From: Diphasiastrum complanatum
Taxonomy: Eukaryota > Streptophyta > Lycopodiopsida > Lycopodiales > Lycopodiaceae
Direction: 5' to 3'
Assembly (NCBI GenBank): GCA_029204225.1
Contig: CM055103.1
Location: 23,554,663-23,618,662, forward strand
Length of the DNA stretch: 64,000 nucleotides
The notes below the pieces were generated by a model. That model was not told the origin of the DNA. It was given only the letters and a program-made list of their open reading frames with translations, and searched no databases. The position numbers and the translations under genes are program-made. This document shows positions 21,409 to 33,518 of this stretch, one piece after another; position 1 is the first letter of the stretch, and each line of letters opens with the position of its first letter.

Positions 21409-23021
21409 CTATATCCATGCGACATTCTTTTTGGCCGCGCCATCTCCTTTGTATTGTGCGTGGATATTTGCTACATGTGTTATTGTGAACACTGCTGCTG
21501 ATGCATTGTCTCGTCTTCCAACTTTGTTGGATACCTATTGTTCCTACATGGTTTGATGATCTACCTACCGCATACCTTATATGTTCTGATTTTTGTGATG
21601 CTTATAGTTCTGCCCCACCTGTTTCGTCCCATCCTCAACAGGTTTACTCCATTGTTGACCACCGTCTCTATCATTAAGGTTCTCTTTTTATTCCTAGTTC
21701 CTTTGGTATCCATTTCCAATTGTTCTCGGATGCTCATTCGTCCCTTGTTGGGGGTCACGTTGGTTTTCAGAAGTCTTATGCTCATTTCAAGGACCATTTC
21801 TATTGGTCCTCTCTTCGATCTGAGCTTGTTGTACTTATTTGTACTATCTTTGAAATAAGTACCCCCGTGCTAATTTGTTGGTTTGCTCTAGAGTTGGCCT
21901 ATTCCTCATTGCCAATGGATTGATATATCCATGGACTTTATCCTTGGCCTTCCCCGTACCCAACGTGGTCACGATTCATGTATGGTGGACAGGTTCTCGA
22001 AACAGGCACATTTTATACCAGTTCGCAGTACTAGAACAGTGTGCACATTTGTTCCTATTAGAGATTTTTCGCCTGCATGAGTTTCCTCGTACTATCCTTT
22101 TTTATTGGGATAGTAAGGTCACATCCATATTCTGGATAGAGCTTATGCGTATCTTGGATGTACAACTTTTTATGGGTTTTGCTTATCACTCTACTTCTGA
22201 TGAGGTCCTTAACAGGATCCTTGAAGACTATTTACGCCATTTTGCTACTCCTTCTGGGAAGGATTGGGATCAACATCTATGTTTTAACAGAGTATAGCTA
22301 TAATAGCTCTATTAGTACCAGCACAGTCCCACCATTTTTATTATCTCATGGCTAAGCACTTCTTTTACTTGGCATTCCTCTTTCTCTTGAGGATACACCT
22401 GTGACACTTGCATCCTTTCTATCAGGTGCCTGTGAACTTATTATCTGGGCCAGTTCTCATTTACAACATGTTCAGCAGCGTTATCAAACCTCAGTAGATC
22501 GTCACCGCCACCATGTTGAGTTTCAGCTTGGAGATATGCTTTATCTATGCCTACGGTTTGCACGTCATCATTTTGTCCAGGGCCATGCTTCTACTGAAAA
22601 GCTTACACCATGTTATTAGGGGCCTTATCGCATTTTGGAGGTTCATCGTCCAGTTACATATCGCTTACAACTTCCTGCTTCCACATGTGCCTGTGATGTA
22701 TTCCATGTCAGTCTATTACATGCTGCTATTGAGGATGATGCTCCTTGTGATGTTGAGTTTCCTATTGCTCCCAAGTTGTTTCCATTTTTACTTGCTACTA
22801 TATTACAGGTTTGTCTATACCATAGTCGACGTCGCCGACAGATACAATTTCTGGTTCAGTGGGATGGTCGTCCTGTTGAGGAGGCCACATGGGAGCCTAT
22901 TGATGTCTTTTATCATACACCATCACTTGCAGATCAAGCTCGTGCTCTTGCTGCATTTGTTGATTTCTCTGCATCAGATGTTGTTCTAGATGTTGATCCA
23001 CCAAGGCTTGCTGCTATATGA
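21409..23021 (+). pseudogene. Chromovirus (Ty3/Gypsy) pol remnant with chromodomain
   Basis: Read across frames this shows the end of RNase H (AADALSRLP near 21500) and the integrase zinc-binding region (VGGHVGFQKSYAHFKDHFYW near 21750). The integrase core start follows ([15 protein letters not shown] near 21930), then the C-terminal integrase (VTYRLQLPAS, DVFHVSLLHAA). At 22790-22960 there is a chromodomain (FLVQWDGRPVEEATWEP). Many stops and frameshifts separate the pieces. Gag, protease and RT are absent. The chromodomain assigns it to plant chromoviruses, which target heterochromatin. Confidence 0.9.
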
Positions 23022-23067
23022 TCCACTTTCTTTTCCATAGTTGGGTCTTATTTTTGTGTCGGGGAGA

Positions 23068-23409
23068 GTTATGGACTTGGTCCATTTACATTTACTTTAC
23101 TTTATGCATAAGCAGGCCTTGTACCTAATTATTCAGTATTTGGACATTTGGACATATTATTGGAGAGTGGGGGCCTTCTTGGAGGGCGCATATTATCCCT
23201 CCCAATTGAGCTCTTGCCACTGGAAGCTTTCTTTTTAGGGTTTTCTTTAGGCTATACATAGAGAACCTGTGTCATTTGTTATTTAGTTGATGATATTGAT
23301 CTCTCTCTTTAGTCTCCTTAATCTCTCTTTCCTGCTTTCTAGGGTTAAGTCTTGCTTATGTGATGCTTTCGTAGCTTAGCTCTAGATCAATTGAGATTTC
23401 ATTCGTAAC
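23068..23409 (+). repeat. Putative 3' LTR of the chromovirus remnant
   Basis: A purine run (GTCGGGGAGAG) at about 23057-23067 is followed by TTATGGACTTGG, the expected place for the 3' LTR after the chromodomain. The right end is set only by the start of different LTR sequence at about 23410. There is no second copy in the window. Confidence 0.45.
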
Positions 23410-23641
23410 TCCCATGCTACCTGAAATAGCAATTGACCTCCTATTCTTGTATTATAGTAGTCAAACACCATGCAAGTGCTCCTATGTCCAATTATAGGTC
23501 TGGGCCCTCATATGATTATTGATTAATTTATCAGCCCAGTCCGGAATGACGAGGCATAACCAATAAAAACATACATTGGAGTGACCGGCTATCCATGTCA
23601 GGAATTATTCCGAATCCCTCATACTGGACATGGACGTTACA
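23410..23641 (-). repeat. Gypsy LTR fragment, minus strand
   Basis: The reverse complement of this segment matches 29951-30187. On the minus strand it begins TGTAACGTCCATGTCC right after a polypurine tract (the CCCCCC-rich bases at 23642-23659 read in reverse). It is therefore the start of a 3' LTR of a minus-strand element whose body would lie to the right. Similarity stops at about 23410. Confidence 0.75.
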
Positions 23642-23659
23642 TTCTTCCCCCCTTAAACC

Positions 23660-26600
23660 AATTTTCTACTCAGAATGAGTAACTAGGGAAGATCCAATTT
23701 GTATGCTTTTAACTCTTTCCCATGAATCATTATCCTCAATCTGACCAACCAACCTAATTAGGCATTCAGAGATAGAACGATTTCTCAATTGTTTATTTCT
23801 GATTCAGAGTACTCTTTTAGGGTCCAAAGGTACATTGAGTGATAAGTTCAATCCTTAGTCTGACTTCAATATCAAATAAGTACTTAGAGATGGAAAAATT
23901 CTTAGATTATCTATCTCTGCAATGAAGTACTATATCGACCTTTAGAAGCACAGAAACAGATAAATTTTTTTAAGCTCTGATTCTCTCGAATCTAGTAACA
24001 TCACCTTTATGTAACCTCAATTTACATGAACCCATGGGTGAAATGTCACTTTTTATTGGAAATCAATATTCAAAAGTTAAAGATCCAAATAATTATAGTC
24101 CAAGACTATCCACAATTACTTGTAGACCTATCATAAATGCTTCTTGGTACCAATACACTTTGAATTTTTCAAAAAACTAAGGTACAACCATTCATCCTAC
24201 CAAAATCTCTAGGAGATCCATCAAGGTAAAAATGATCATAACTCAGTTTTGAGTACCCTAGATACTCTCTTAAGTGAAGCGCTCTATTCCTAGCAACATA
24301 TGCAAGGAAATAACAACCATCAATCCTTGATAGACTTGTCTGTCTTCTAATTAACTGGAGATTTAGGTTGAAAACAGTACACAAGCATCGCTTGACTACA
24401 ATCTGTAGTAGAATTTCATCCACTAAAATAAGCAAATTCCTCATAAGTACAAGAATTACTTAACGAAAATGCCTGTAAGATTTACATAATCTCAAATATG
24501 CATTGAAGTAAAGAAATTTAGAGTTTTACTAATAGATCTAAATCCTTGATTCATTTACTTGATCAAGAATTACTCATTATTTTAAGAATCATCACATTTT
24601 CTTATATTTTTTTTGAGGACCTTTAAGTATCAATCTATGATCTGTCAATCATAAATATTTAGAATTTTATGATTTGTCAATCATAATATACATGATTCCA
24701 AAACCATATTTAATCATTAAAAAGTACCGGAGTATATGCAAAGCATACCACTCAGAAAATGTAAGAAACATTCTGAAATCTTTTCCACAAAGAAAATTAC
24801 TGGATTTCAAGAATAATCTTCCAACCTGATTCTTAACCAGATTATGAGTTCCAAATTCTACAATCAACCAAGTAATTAAAGACCATTATAGCATTTGTCT
24901 TTAACAATATAAACTTTATACAATCACCTAGATCAACATCTAGATATTAAAAAGTTCTGCTGAATTCCAACCGAATTCGGTGATTATCCTTAGTATTAGC
25001 TAGACTCTGTCATCCAATATGAGCTCACTGGGATTCAATCAATAACTTGGGATATATTTCTCATTCAAGAAATATTTTATATCAAGAATCTTCTATATTC
25101 TATGCACATAACTCCCATAGATGAATCTTGATGACTCACAAATCATGTGTCATATAAGCAATATAGATCAAAATAAACAGTTCCTGGTGAATTCTCTTCA
25201 CACTGCTTATTCAACCAATTAACTTTTAAAAAGGAGTAGTCCAATTACTCAAGTCAATTGTGAATTATTTAGAAATCTTAAATGTCTAGGTATCAAATTT
25301 ATAAATTCCGGAACAATATCACATTTAGATCGTCATCCAAACCATCAACAAGTTAATGTACTATCCTTTTCAACAGAAAAAACCATTAACTTGCAAGTAA
25401 TTGTTCCACACATTACTTCTTTATATGTCTATTCTCTCTGACTAGTTATTGTATACAATATAAACTCAGTATAGAGGAAAAACATAGCAGATCCACAAGA
25501 TTAAGATGTACATAAGCCAAATATACAACTATGTTCCTATACATAAACATAGGCTATAAATTGGCAATCTGTAGATGTTACTCACATAAACTCACTGAGA
25601 ATCTTGCAACTCAGCTATAAACAAACTCTATTTCTCATGAGTAAATAACATATTTGGGAAATCTTTGAAGTGAATAATTCCACATCATAAGTTTTCCAAC
25701 CATCTAACTCTTATTAACAAAATTTCTTCAACCAATCAGCCTACTTCAGATCTTAGTGTACAAACCAAGATTAGGCTAACTTATACAGACATTTTTGGAC
25801 ATAAGGTTAAGATTAAGAATTTATTTCTCTGATCCAATCCATAACAAAGTGGTACTTGGCAACAATCAATGAAACTTAATTTAATCTTTACCACTAGTTC
25901 TCATATTCATGAATATCTCACAACTCAACATCCCCAAAGTTCCTCTAGTTTCAGATTATTCAAAATAATCACTTAGAGAGTTCCTCTATTTCAATTGGAT
26001 AGTTCTACCTTTGCACACATACTGATTTTTTTTTCAAAAATCTTTGCAACTAGCTAATTCATCGAAAGTCTATATTTTCTTCTCCCTCTCCCCCTTTTGA
26101 AAGAAATTCCATAATTTCAATTAAAAAGTTCTCATGAGACAACACATAAGATATCAAAGATTTGAAAAAGTCAGTAATTAGTATCCAATATTATTACACA
26201 CCGGAAATTTTCCTCAAAATCATAGAATATCTTATCTCGAGTGATAGAAATATTACATTTCAATAATCAACTATCAAATAGAGGTTAACATTTGAGTTCA
26301 CGAAGTCTAAACTCCACTGAATCAATTGAAAACATCAATAGATTCTGAGCCATATTCACAAATCATATATGGAAGTATAATTTCATATAAGTTTTCAGTT
26401 CTTCAAAACCAAGTTCTACACTAGAAAAAAATATATAAATCTCAATCCAATTGTCTCGTATTTAAGAAATTTCTAAAAAGTAGAGGCTTAACATAATAGA
26501 GAAATAGATCTTAGGGCTTCCAGGTTTTGTAAATAATGAGATGCCATTTGGGATTGATCTATATCTCATAATTTTCCAGAATACCCAAAACAAAAACCAA

Positions 26601-28826
26601 TGGATTTCACTATTAGTTTGGCCATTACAATAATTACTAACCATCACTCTATAGATCATTCTCACCCAACAAGTCCCCTGTGGAATCGCTGATGTCCCAT
26701 ACCACCAGCTTTTCCTCCAAAAATTCTCTTCATTTAGATCTGTTTTGCCCAAAAAGTCAAAAAGACTATTTGGCTATCCTATATCCAACTATAGGATCAG
26801 AATCACAACCAATTCTAGGAGATACATCTAACCATTGAAATCTCTCATGCTCCTTAAGTGTTACCCAAAGAATACTGCTCCACATTGTACCCCAGCATGG
26901 ACGAGACGAAAATATATCGTTCAAGTACAGATGAGCCTCAAGTGTATTCACTAACCCAAAAGGAACATGGATCTCAACAAAACCGAATACCATACTGTCC
27001 TAGATATCCAATATCTATTTTAGAATCGGTAAAAAAGAACTTAATTCTTTTACAATTAGAATTTCACTTGGTTGTCTCAGTCATTTTAAAGAAACACTCC
27101 ATAATAACACAAAAAGAATCCAAATTACTAGATTCTTGTATGGAACACCTTTCATCAGCTTTTCACTTGCAAGATCCAAATCCAATTGCAAAACAGAGAT
27201 GGTTCCATAAATGGATTATCTGCTTGTCACTCACTTTTTCCTTAGAATATTTGATTTTTCAAAAGTCTAATTAACAATGGGGAAAAGGAATCCAAATTTC
27301 GAGAGGCAGTCTTTTTAATTAATTCCCAATTGTTATTCTCATTTGCTATCAGTTATACTTCAAGAATTGAAAGTAGATTAACAAAATTGATTGATTGGGT
27401 CAACCAATCAACTACCTCTCAGGCTTCATCTCTTTTCTTCCTTCCAAATATGGTTCAGGCTAAAAGCCCAAAATTTGTTCTAGGAAAAAGTTCAATTTGG
27501 TATTAGTAGTACTTTAACTACTAATGAACCCTATTGTTTTGATTGTTCAACCAATTAAGTGCCGCACTCAATTACTGGCAAATCCCCTTATGGATCAACA
27601 TAAAAACTGTTCCAATAGATTTTCATTGTACTTGGTCTTTACTGAGCCCAAAAAAACAAGAAATGCTCCAACTAGTTGACAGATTCCAAAATTCACTACT
27701 AAAAGTGAAAGGAACTGTGACCTTAAAAACTGACTGATTTCAACTCAATAAGAGCATTCACTTTACAAGCGATTTCTGTTTGATCAATAACCAAGGAATT
27801 CGAGCAAATTCAAAACATGGCAGTTTACTTTAAAATTTACGTAAACTGGGATTTTCAAATTCTGTTCGATATGGACCTAAATTGTGAAAATCGATTGAAA
27901 GCATCAAGTTAGCAGTTTCATAGTTACCATCTCATTCTGAAAGGATCTCGAAACATCCGGCATGCATAAGATGTGACATGTAAATCACCTAGAAACTGGA
28001 AAATTAGCTTTTTGAACTAGAATTGCTAAAAATAGCTTTATGCATAAAATTTTCTCTAATCAATCTATTGAACACTCATGTACCATGCATTCAAACATGC
28101 ATACAGGTTTTTCCATACATTTTCATCAACAGAAAAACGCTACATTGAGTTACATGCATGCATGCATCAGAACATTATGAAAAATTTCCAAATTTTAGTT
28201 AAAAAATTGCCAAACTTTTGATAGCCATAATGTTCTTGGTCGCTGTAAAGCACAATACGGAAGGTGTACAAGACACTTGACACATCAGCCTGCCACCTAG
28301 GCTTCACACATGCGAGCTGTAACTGACCAAAAAATAGGTAGGAGGGCGCACTTTTTCAAGGTAGTATCTTCAAAATTCATCTCCAACCCAATATGCATCC
28401 AATAAGAGATTACAAGCACTCTTTTAATGTTAATTAGAGAGGCATAGTGGCTTCTATCAGGTCCAACAAGCAATCATAAGCTCAAATCGTACAAAAAATG
28501 CATTTTTGGACTCCTTTTAAAAGCAAAACTTCAACATAATGGTTCGTAAGCCTCACACAACCAAATTGGATGCATGATGTCTCAAATCAGAGGAAATCCA
28601 TCAAATATTTAATCTTGTAACAAGATCCAAAAGGTTAAGACCGCCATTTGATAGGTATTCATGCTCAAAAGTCCTAAAAAATACACTATTTTTTGACATT
28701 TTGAGACCCTTAATGGTGTCCAATCTCGTGTATTGTAATTTATGAAAATCTCTCAATGATATAATTTTTCTCACAACTTCCTACACAAAGTTGTGTGTGT
28801 GTGAAAGATTCATGCATGTGTGGACG
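23660..28826. other. No gene recognised; AT-rich transposon-like DNA
   Basis: Five kilobases with only short ORFs, none with motifs I recognise. The best are minus-strand ORFs at 24169-24444, 26462-26752 and 26766-26993. Position next to a minus-strand LTR and polypurine tract suggests the worn-out body of that element, but I could not find protease, RT or integrase motifs. Confidence 0.45.
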
Positions 28827-29532
28827 TGTGAAGAAGTCTTGGCAAATCTCTAAAATGTTCTGGTTTTGGAGGTACACATATAGCTGCATTTATGATGCTC
28901 ATGGCCCAGGTATGTACAAGGTGTCATGATCTGTTGCTTTTTGCTTGCCAAAATGCATAAGATACTTTTCATAAGTCTTATTCCTAACCTGGCTTTGGAT
29001 TCAGGCCAAATTGTGCATAGATAGGCTAGAGAGATTCTAAGAGCTAAAAATAGCAATTTTTACACTGTTTATCTCAACATCTCGACTCCCAATTACAATG
29101 GATCTTATGACCTATTAGGTTAGACACTAGGGTTAGTTCATGGATCAGAGATAGCCCTAAATGCTCAGATCCGAGGCACTTATGTATAAATATGTGATGA
29201 GTTTTCCATCCAATTATGAATAGAATTGAGATCTTTTTTCATGACTAGTTTTGGGTTATCATTTGCTTGATGATTGCTATTGGCATTTGTTATTTTATAT
29301 TGATTAGAAGGTTTGAAGGGTACTGGTACAGTACACATGCTGCAGCAGGCCGTACATCCACACGTGTGAGGGAGCATGATTTTGGAGCCAATTTGTGGAG
29401 TTCAGACTAGGATAAGCTAGAAATCAATAGGTTGATTTGTGTTCTAGCTATTGGATCTTGTTTGGATCTTAATTAGGTGCTTTCTCCATCATTTCTAGGA
29501 TCAATTGAACTTATTTTGCTGCATTTTCAACA
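28827..29532 (+). repeat. Putative Copia-type LTR with primer-binding site
   Basis: Starts TGTGAAGAAGTC and ends TTTTCAACA, resembling the termini of Copia-2 LTRs. It is followed at once by TGGTTTCAAAGCC (29533-29545), a degenerate tRNA-Met primer-binding site. A CACACGTGTG palindrome lies at 29359-29368. Sequence up to 29950 would be the leader, cut by the next LTR. There is no second copy, so ends are inferred. Confidence 0.5.
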
Positions 29533-29950
29533 TGGTTTCAAAGCCATTCCAAGAAATGAGCTTTAAATCATGCTAGGATCATAGATTTTGATGCAATTCA
29601 AGCATTGATTGCTATCTAGACAGAATCTATGATTAGCACCTTCAATTTTTGATGTAATTGAGTGAAGAGTGGTCTAATGGAATCTTATTTACAGGTAGGT
29701 CTATTAGCTTCAAAATCTGAGTTGAGGTCATCTCTTATCAATTGGATCAAAACAACAAGTTTTTTGTGCTTTTTTGTGTTTCCTTCTTTTTGATGCTACT
29801 CAATTTGTGGATCAATCACAAGGAATAGTTTTAATCATTCAATAGGAAGGTAGATCATCATTCTTGGTTTGTAATAGGTCTTTCTTAGGCTTATTAAGGT
29901 CCTTGAAAGTCATTTTTAGAATCAGCCCAAGGATTTTGGCAAGTACTCAC

Positions 29951-30441
29951 TGTTACGTCCATGTCCAGTATGTGGGATTCATAATAATTCCTGACATGGA
30001 TAGTTGGTCACTCCAGTGTATGTGGTTATTGATTATGCCTCGTCATTTCAGGCTTGGCCGATAAAGTAATTAATAACCATATGCACATGAGGGCCCAGAC
30101 CTATAATTGGACATAAGAGCACTTGCATGGTGTTTGACTACCATAATGCAACAATATGAGGTCAATTGCTATTCCAGGTTGCATGGGGATCCTAAGAGGA
30201 ATATTCTCTCCTCATGGGAGAGAATATATACTAGTGGAAACTCGCCCAGCTACCTAATGGATTTTCTCATCCTTGTAGCTAGGAGCCCCTCCTCTCTTGC
30301 ATTCATTCACCATGGCATGGGTGTGAAGTGGTTAGGGTATTGACTAGCCATTTCATGTTGGTTGGGTGGTTTTGCTCCACAGGTGTCCTTTTGGTTGCAT
30401 GCAACAAGATCTAGTCAGATCTTCACTAGACAATCTTTACA
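29951..30441 (+). repeat. Gypsy 5' LTR with primer-binding site
   Basis: Starts TGTTACGTCCATGTCC, similar to the minus-strand LTR at 23410-23641, and ends CTTTACA. It is followed by TGGTATCAAAGCAAGGG (30443-30459), a tRNA-Met-type primer-binding site. An 11-bp perfect hairpin lies at 30201-30227. The element body that should follow is not recognisable. Confidence 0.7.
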
Positions 30442-30459
30442 GTGGTATCAAAGCAAGGG

Positions 30460-31281
30460 TTTGCATCAATCAGAAGGTGGAGCTACTTCTTGTTTTATCC
30501 CAGCTTTTTGGTGGTTTCTCCTTGCTTGTTACTTCCAGGTGGTGGAATTGATCTCCAAGTAGGTGGCTTCTTTGAATTTGGTGTATTTTCAACCTATTGA
30601 TCATGAATATGGATTTTCTCCATAGATTTTGATGGAAATTAATGGATTTTTGACATTTTTTTTTTTGTGATTTTTCACCTAAAATTGAAAATCTTGGCTT
30701 GGAATTTATCATTGCTACTGATCTAGTACGTTTTTCAATTGTATGTGCTATTTTACAGTCATTATTGATTGGATCTAATGATTGCATGTCGATTGAAAAG
30801 TCAAAAGGGTGCTTAAAGAGTGATTTTTAGCCAAAAGTTGGGGTTTTTGGACTAGAAATGGGCTATAAAAACCATAATTGACTGAAATCAGAACTGGTAG
30901 TGCTTGCATGTAATAGATTTACAATGATTTGGAGATAGCATAAAAAGAATGGAGCACACTAGTTGTCCGAAAAGAAGCAACCACAACCCATGAATGATGC
31001 TGAAAACACATGCACTTCCTCACAGAAATAAAAAAGCTAGAATACGCAGCCATCTGTCCTGCCATGCACAGTCCACCATACCTGCAACAAACAAGCCAAC
31101 AACAAAAACTGGCCACCTTCCACCATCGGTAGGTTTTCGCTGTGCATGCATGGTTTGTGCTCCACCTCCTGCTTTTGGCAAGAAAGAAAAGATGAGCGCA
31201 GACACCTGTTCGCTATACATGCTCGACTACCATCACTGCAAGAACTCGACTCCCTCCAAAAAAAAAAGAAACGAAAACTCA
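30460..31281. other. No gene recognised; leader or flanking DNA
   Basis: About 800 bp with overlapping short ORFs on both strands and no recognisable motif. The first part is probably leader of the truncated element to the left. Confidence 0.45.
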
Positions 31282-31460
31282 CGGCCAGACAGATGTCCAG
31301 AAAGGACTACGTGAGAAGCCTAAATGGACATTACTTTTTTGTAATCATTTTACCTTATTTTTGATTTGATGGAAAAAAAACATTTTGTCCTCAAAGGACC
31401 CTCACGCTCCCACGTCAACAAAAGCAAGCACATCACGTTATCCTTGCCATAATGGCAGGG
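31282..31460 (+). repeat. Dispersed repeat, copy 2
   Basis: Second copy of the repeat at 9570-9755, in the same orientation, with the shared landmarks TGGACATTACTTTTTTG, CATTTTGTCCTCAAAGGACC and TGCCATAATGGCA. It lies about 500 bp upstream of the phospholipase coding start, so it could fall within that gene's promoter. Confidence 0.75.
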
Positions 31461-31626
31461 CCGAAAATGAGCAACAAGTGAAAGGCCCAAATGGACTTGA
31501 GGCTAGTCTCAAGTGCCCTAAGTGATACCAATCTCATTGTTTATCTAGTGGATTTAAGGGGCTTCTTCCACATTTGGTTCACCTATTTCCACGATTCTTC
31601 TTCCCCTGGAAAACGACACACAAATC

Positions 31627-31681
31627 GAGAGAGAGATCGAGAGAGCGAGAGAGAGAGAGAGAGAGAGGGAGGGAGAGAGAA
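31627..31681. repeat. GA-rich low-complexity tract
   Basis: An interrupted GAGA run upstream of the phospholipase gene. GA tracts in 5' regions are common in plants and may mark the 5' UTR or core promoter here. That role is inference. Confidence 0.7.
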
Positions 31682-31784
31682 AAGTGAGGTCTGAAATCAT
31701 GCTGGCAGCTGCAGGTACACTAATCTATGTATGGCTAGGACGCGATGCGCAGTATCGTTCAAGCATTCGCTGCACCTCCTTCTT

Positions 31785-31924
31785 AATCACAAATGATATG
31801 AAGGAGGGAGGCCATTTTGGTTGCTCAATTGCAGTACTTAGCTTGGATCACAAGAATCACAAATGATATGGAGGAGGGAGGCCATTTTGGTTGCTGAACT
31901 GCAGTACTTAGCTTGGATCAGAGC
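31785..31924. repeat. 70-bp tandem duplication
   Basis: Two consecutive copies, AATCACAAATGATATG and onward, begin at 31785 and 31855 and differ at a few bases. They lie between the GA tract and the phospholipase coding exon, in a 5' UTR or upstream intron. Confidence 0.9.
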
Positions 31925-31986
31925 GGCTACTTGAAACTGATCCATCCAGGTGCTCTCTCCAGCATAACGCCCACTTATTCGTTGCA

Positions 31987-32484
31987 ATGAATCTTAAGCT
32001 ATTGGAAGCTTTGACTTTTGTCCAACAGCTGCAGCTTCCGAATTGGAGAGATCATCCATTCAGGAAGACGATCCAACAAGACCCTCATCACCCATTCAAT
32101 CCGGCTTCCAACGATTTGCAGAGCGGATGCGCAATTCAGCAATTTGCTCCATACTCTTGTAGGATTCCGTGGCACACTGGAATGAGGGCCTACCTCTCCA
32201 AACTCTTCCCCAAGTATGGCAACTACTGCGGACCCAATTGGTCTAGCGGTAGAGATGGAGGATCTCTACGGTGGGACAAGCCCCCTGTAGATGGACTTGA
32301 CTATTGCTGTTACTTGCATGACATTGGCTATGACACCCATAATCAGATGGACCTCTATAAAGCTGACCTTGCTCTGTTGCACTGCTTGCTACAAGCCAGG
32401 ACCTGTACATATCCAGCCTTTCAATCGAACCACAAACAAGAAACGTTCGTAGCCGCAGCTTACCGATCTGCTTGCATTTTTGGC

Positions 32485-32570
<86 letters not shown>

Positions 32571-32713
32571 TGGATAGAAACATGAAACTAATTTTGTTCT
32601 TCTTTGCAGGCCTGAGAACGTTCCTCATACCATATAGGAAATTTCTCCTGCAGCAACGCCAGCTACCCAGAATAATTCAAGGAAAGGCAGTCGATATCTC
32701 TGGTCGATTATAA
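31987..32713 (+). CDS. Phospholipase A2-like family protein (two coding exons)
   Basis: Exon 31987-32482 encodes the catalytic region of a plant secretory-type phospholipase A2, which hydrolyses the sn-2 acyl bond of phospholipids using calcium. It contains a Cys-rich segment (GCAIQQFAPYSC), the calcium-binding loop YGNYCGPNWSSG, and the active-site helix DYCCYLHDIGYD with the His-Asp pair. Exon 32610-32713 adds GLRTFLIPYRKFLLQQ and stops at TAA 32711. The arrangement recalls the longer plant PLA2-like proteins (At4g29070 type) rather than the short secreted isoforms. The Met at 31987 is the first in the open exon. The frame is open back to a TAG about 75 bp upstream, and an upstream exon carrying a targeting peptide is possible, so the true N-terminus is unsettled. 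The intervening intron appears to be GC-AG. Confidence 0.85.
32483..32609 (+). other. GC-AG intron consisting mostly of (CT)n
   Basis: Joining exon base 32482 to 32610 keeps the frame (ACIF-GLRTFLIPYRK). The intron then starts GCAAGT and ends TTTGCAG. GCAAGT is the standard strong GC-type donor. The nearby GT at 32487 would give a frame that ends after nine codons. About 80 of the 127 intron bases are a pure CT run (32489-32567) placed directly behind the donor. Confidence 0.75.
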
Positions 32714-32885
32714 CACAGTGATGTGATCTGAGCATGAAGCGTTGATTGTGAAGTCTTGAAGTTTGATCACTAACTGCTGGATATGAATGGGAAGAAAAGC
32801 TGTTGAGAGTGTCCTCTACTTTCAGTAAATTGCAATGTCCAAATTCTTAATTTGCATACAGATACAACCTTTAGTCAGAAATGTA

Positions 32886-33005
32886 CAGAATGCCCACAAG
32901 CCAGTCGGACTGGAGAGGGCATCCACATAGTCGCAGAATATGACGCAGAATGCCCACAGGCCAGTCGGACTGGAGAGGGCATCTACATAGTCGCAGAATA
33001 TGAGT
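32886..33005. repeat. 60-bp tandem duplication
   Basis: Two copies of exactly 60 bp (CAGAATGCCCACAAGCCAGT and onward) with about three differences, 170 bp after the phospholipase stop and so probably in its 3' UTR or just beyond. Each copy contains CCAGTCGGACTGG, a 6-bp inverted repeat with a one-base loop. Confidence 0.92.
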
Positions 33006-33431
33006 GCAAATCCAAGAAAATGCTAAAATAGCATGAATCTATAACCTCGGGCAGGAGTTGGCTTGCATAAGCATTTGTTTTGTTTGTGTCTACGATTAAC
33101 CGTATTGGAGTCCTTTCAAGCAGATCAATGCTGCCCCATGGCAGCAGGAGAGGTATCGGAAGCTGTGGGAGCATGTGTTGAGCTCAATGGAAGCTGAGCC
33201 CCAACTTCTTTGAGTCCGAAAGATCTCAGATGTGTTACAGCTTCTGAAAGCAACAGTTCAACATCTAGAGCTGATTGGAAACTTTTGTAGAAACAAATTT
33301 GTAGGCCTCTTCCATATCCAGAACCACGTGCAGCATCTTCACCTTTATTGCATCGATGGTGACAAAAGGACAAATTTTTCTGTACTGTAAAAGACATTGA
33401 GTTTCAAAACGAGTCACTGTTGGAGTTCGAC

Positions 33432-33518
33432 CCAAGGGGGTTGGCTCAGTTGGTTAGCTTGACATCCAAAGTTTCTTTGGTCTCAAGTTGGAGCCTCCCC
33501 TTGGAAACCAAGAAGCAT
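33432..33518 (+). repeat. tRNA-derived SINE-like element, copy 1
   Basis: A tRNA-sized block (33432-33504, 73 nt) with an 8-bp acceptor-like pairing (CCAAGGGG with CCCCTTGG), an A-box-like GGCTCAGTTGGTTAGC and a degenerate B-box-like TCTCAAGTTGGAGCC. A second copy lies in reverse at 38679-38760. Similarity extends a little past the tRNA-like part (AACCAAGAAGCAT). Base changes in the B box make a working tRNA gene unlikely. Confidence 0.65.

Noticed and set aside
22513-22989. 158-aa plus-strand ORF
   Set aside because: It overlaps the chromodomain and integrase frame of the chromovirus and is composed of Leu, Tyr and Val codons typical of an off-frame reading.
26462-27274. ORFs on both strands as a possible host gene
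   Set aside because: No recognisable motif, overlapping opposite-strand ORFs, and a setting of transposon-like DNA with no splice pattern I could support.
30919-31364. Cluster of overlapping Cys- and His-containing ORFs before the phospholipase
   Set aside because: Four frames overlap on both strands without a consistent protein, and the right part is the dispersed repeat.
33432-33504. Functional tRNA gene
   Set aside because: Size and acceptor pairing fit, but the D and T arms pair poorly, the B box is altered, and a second copy has different changes. A SINE or pseudo-tRNA is more likely.
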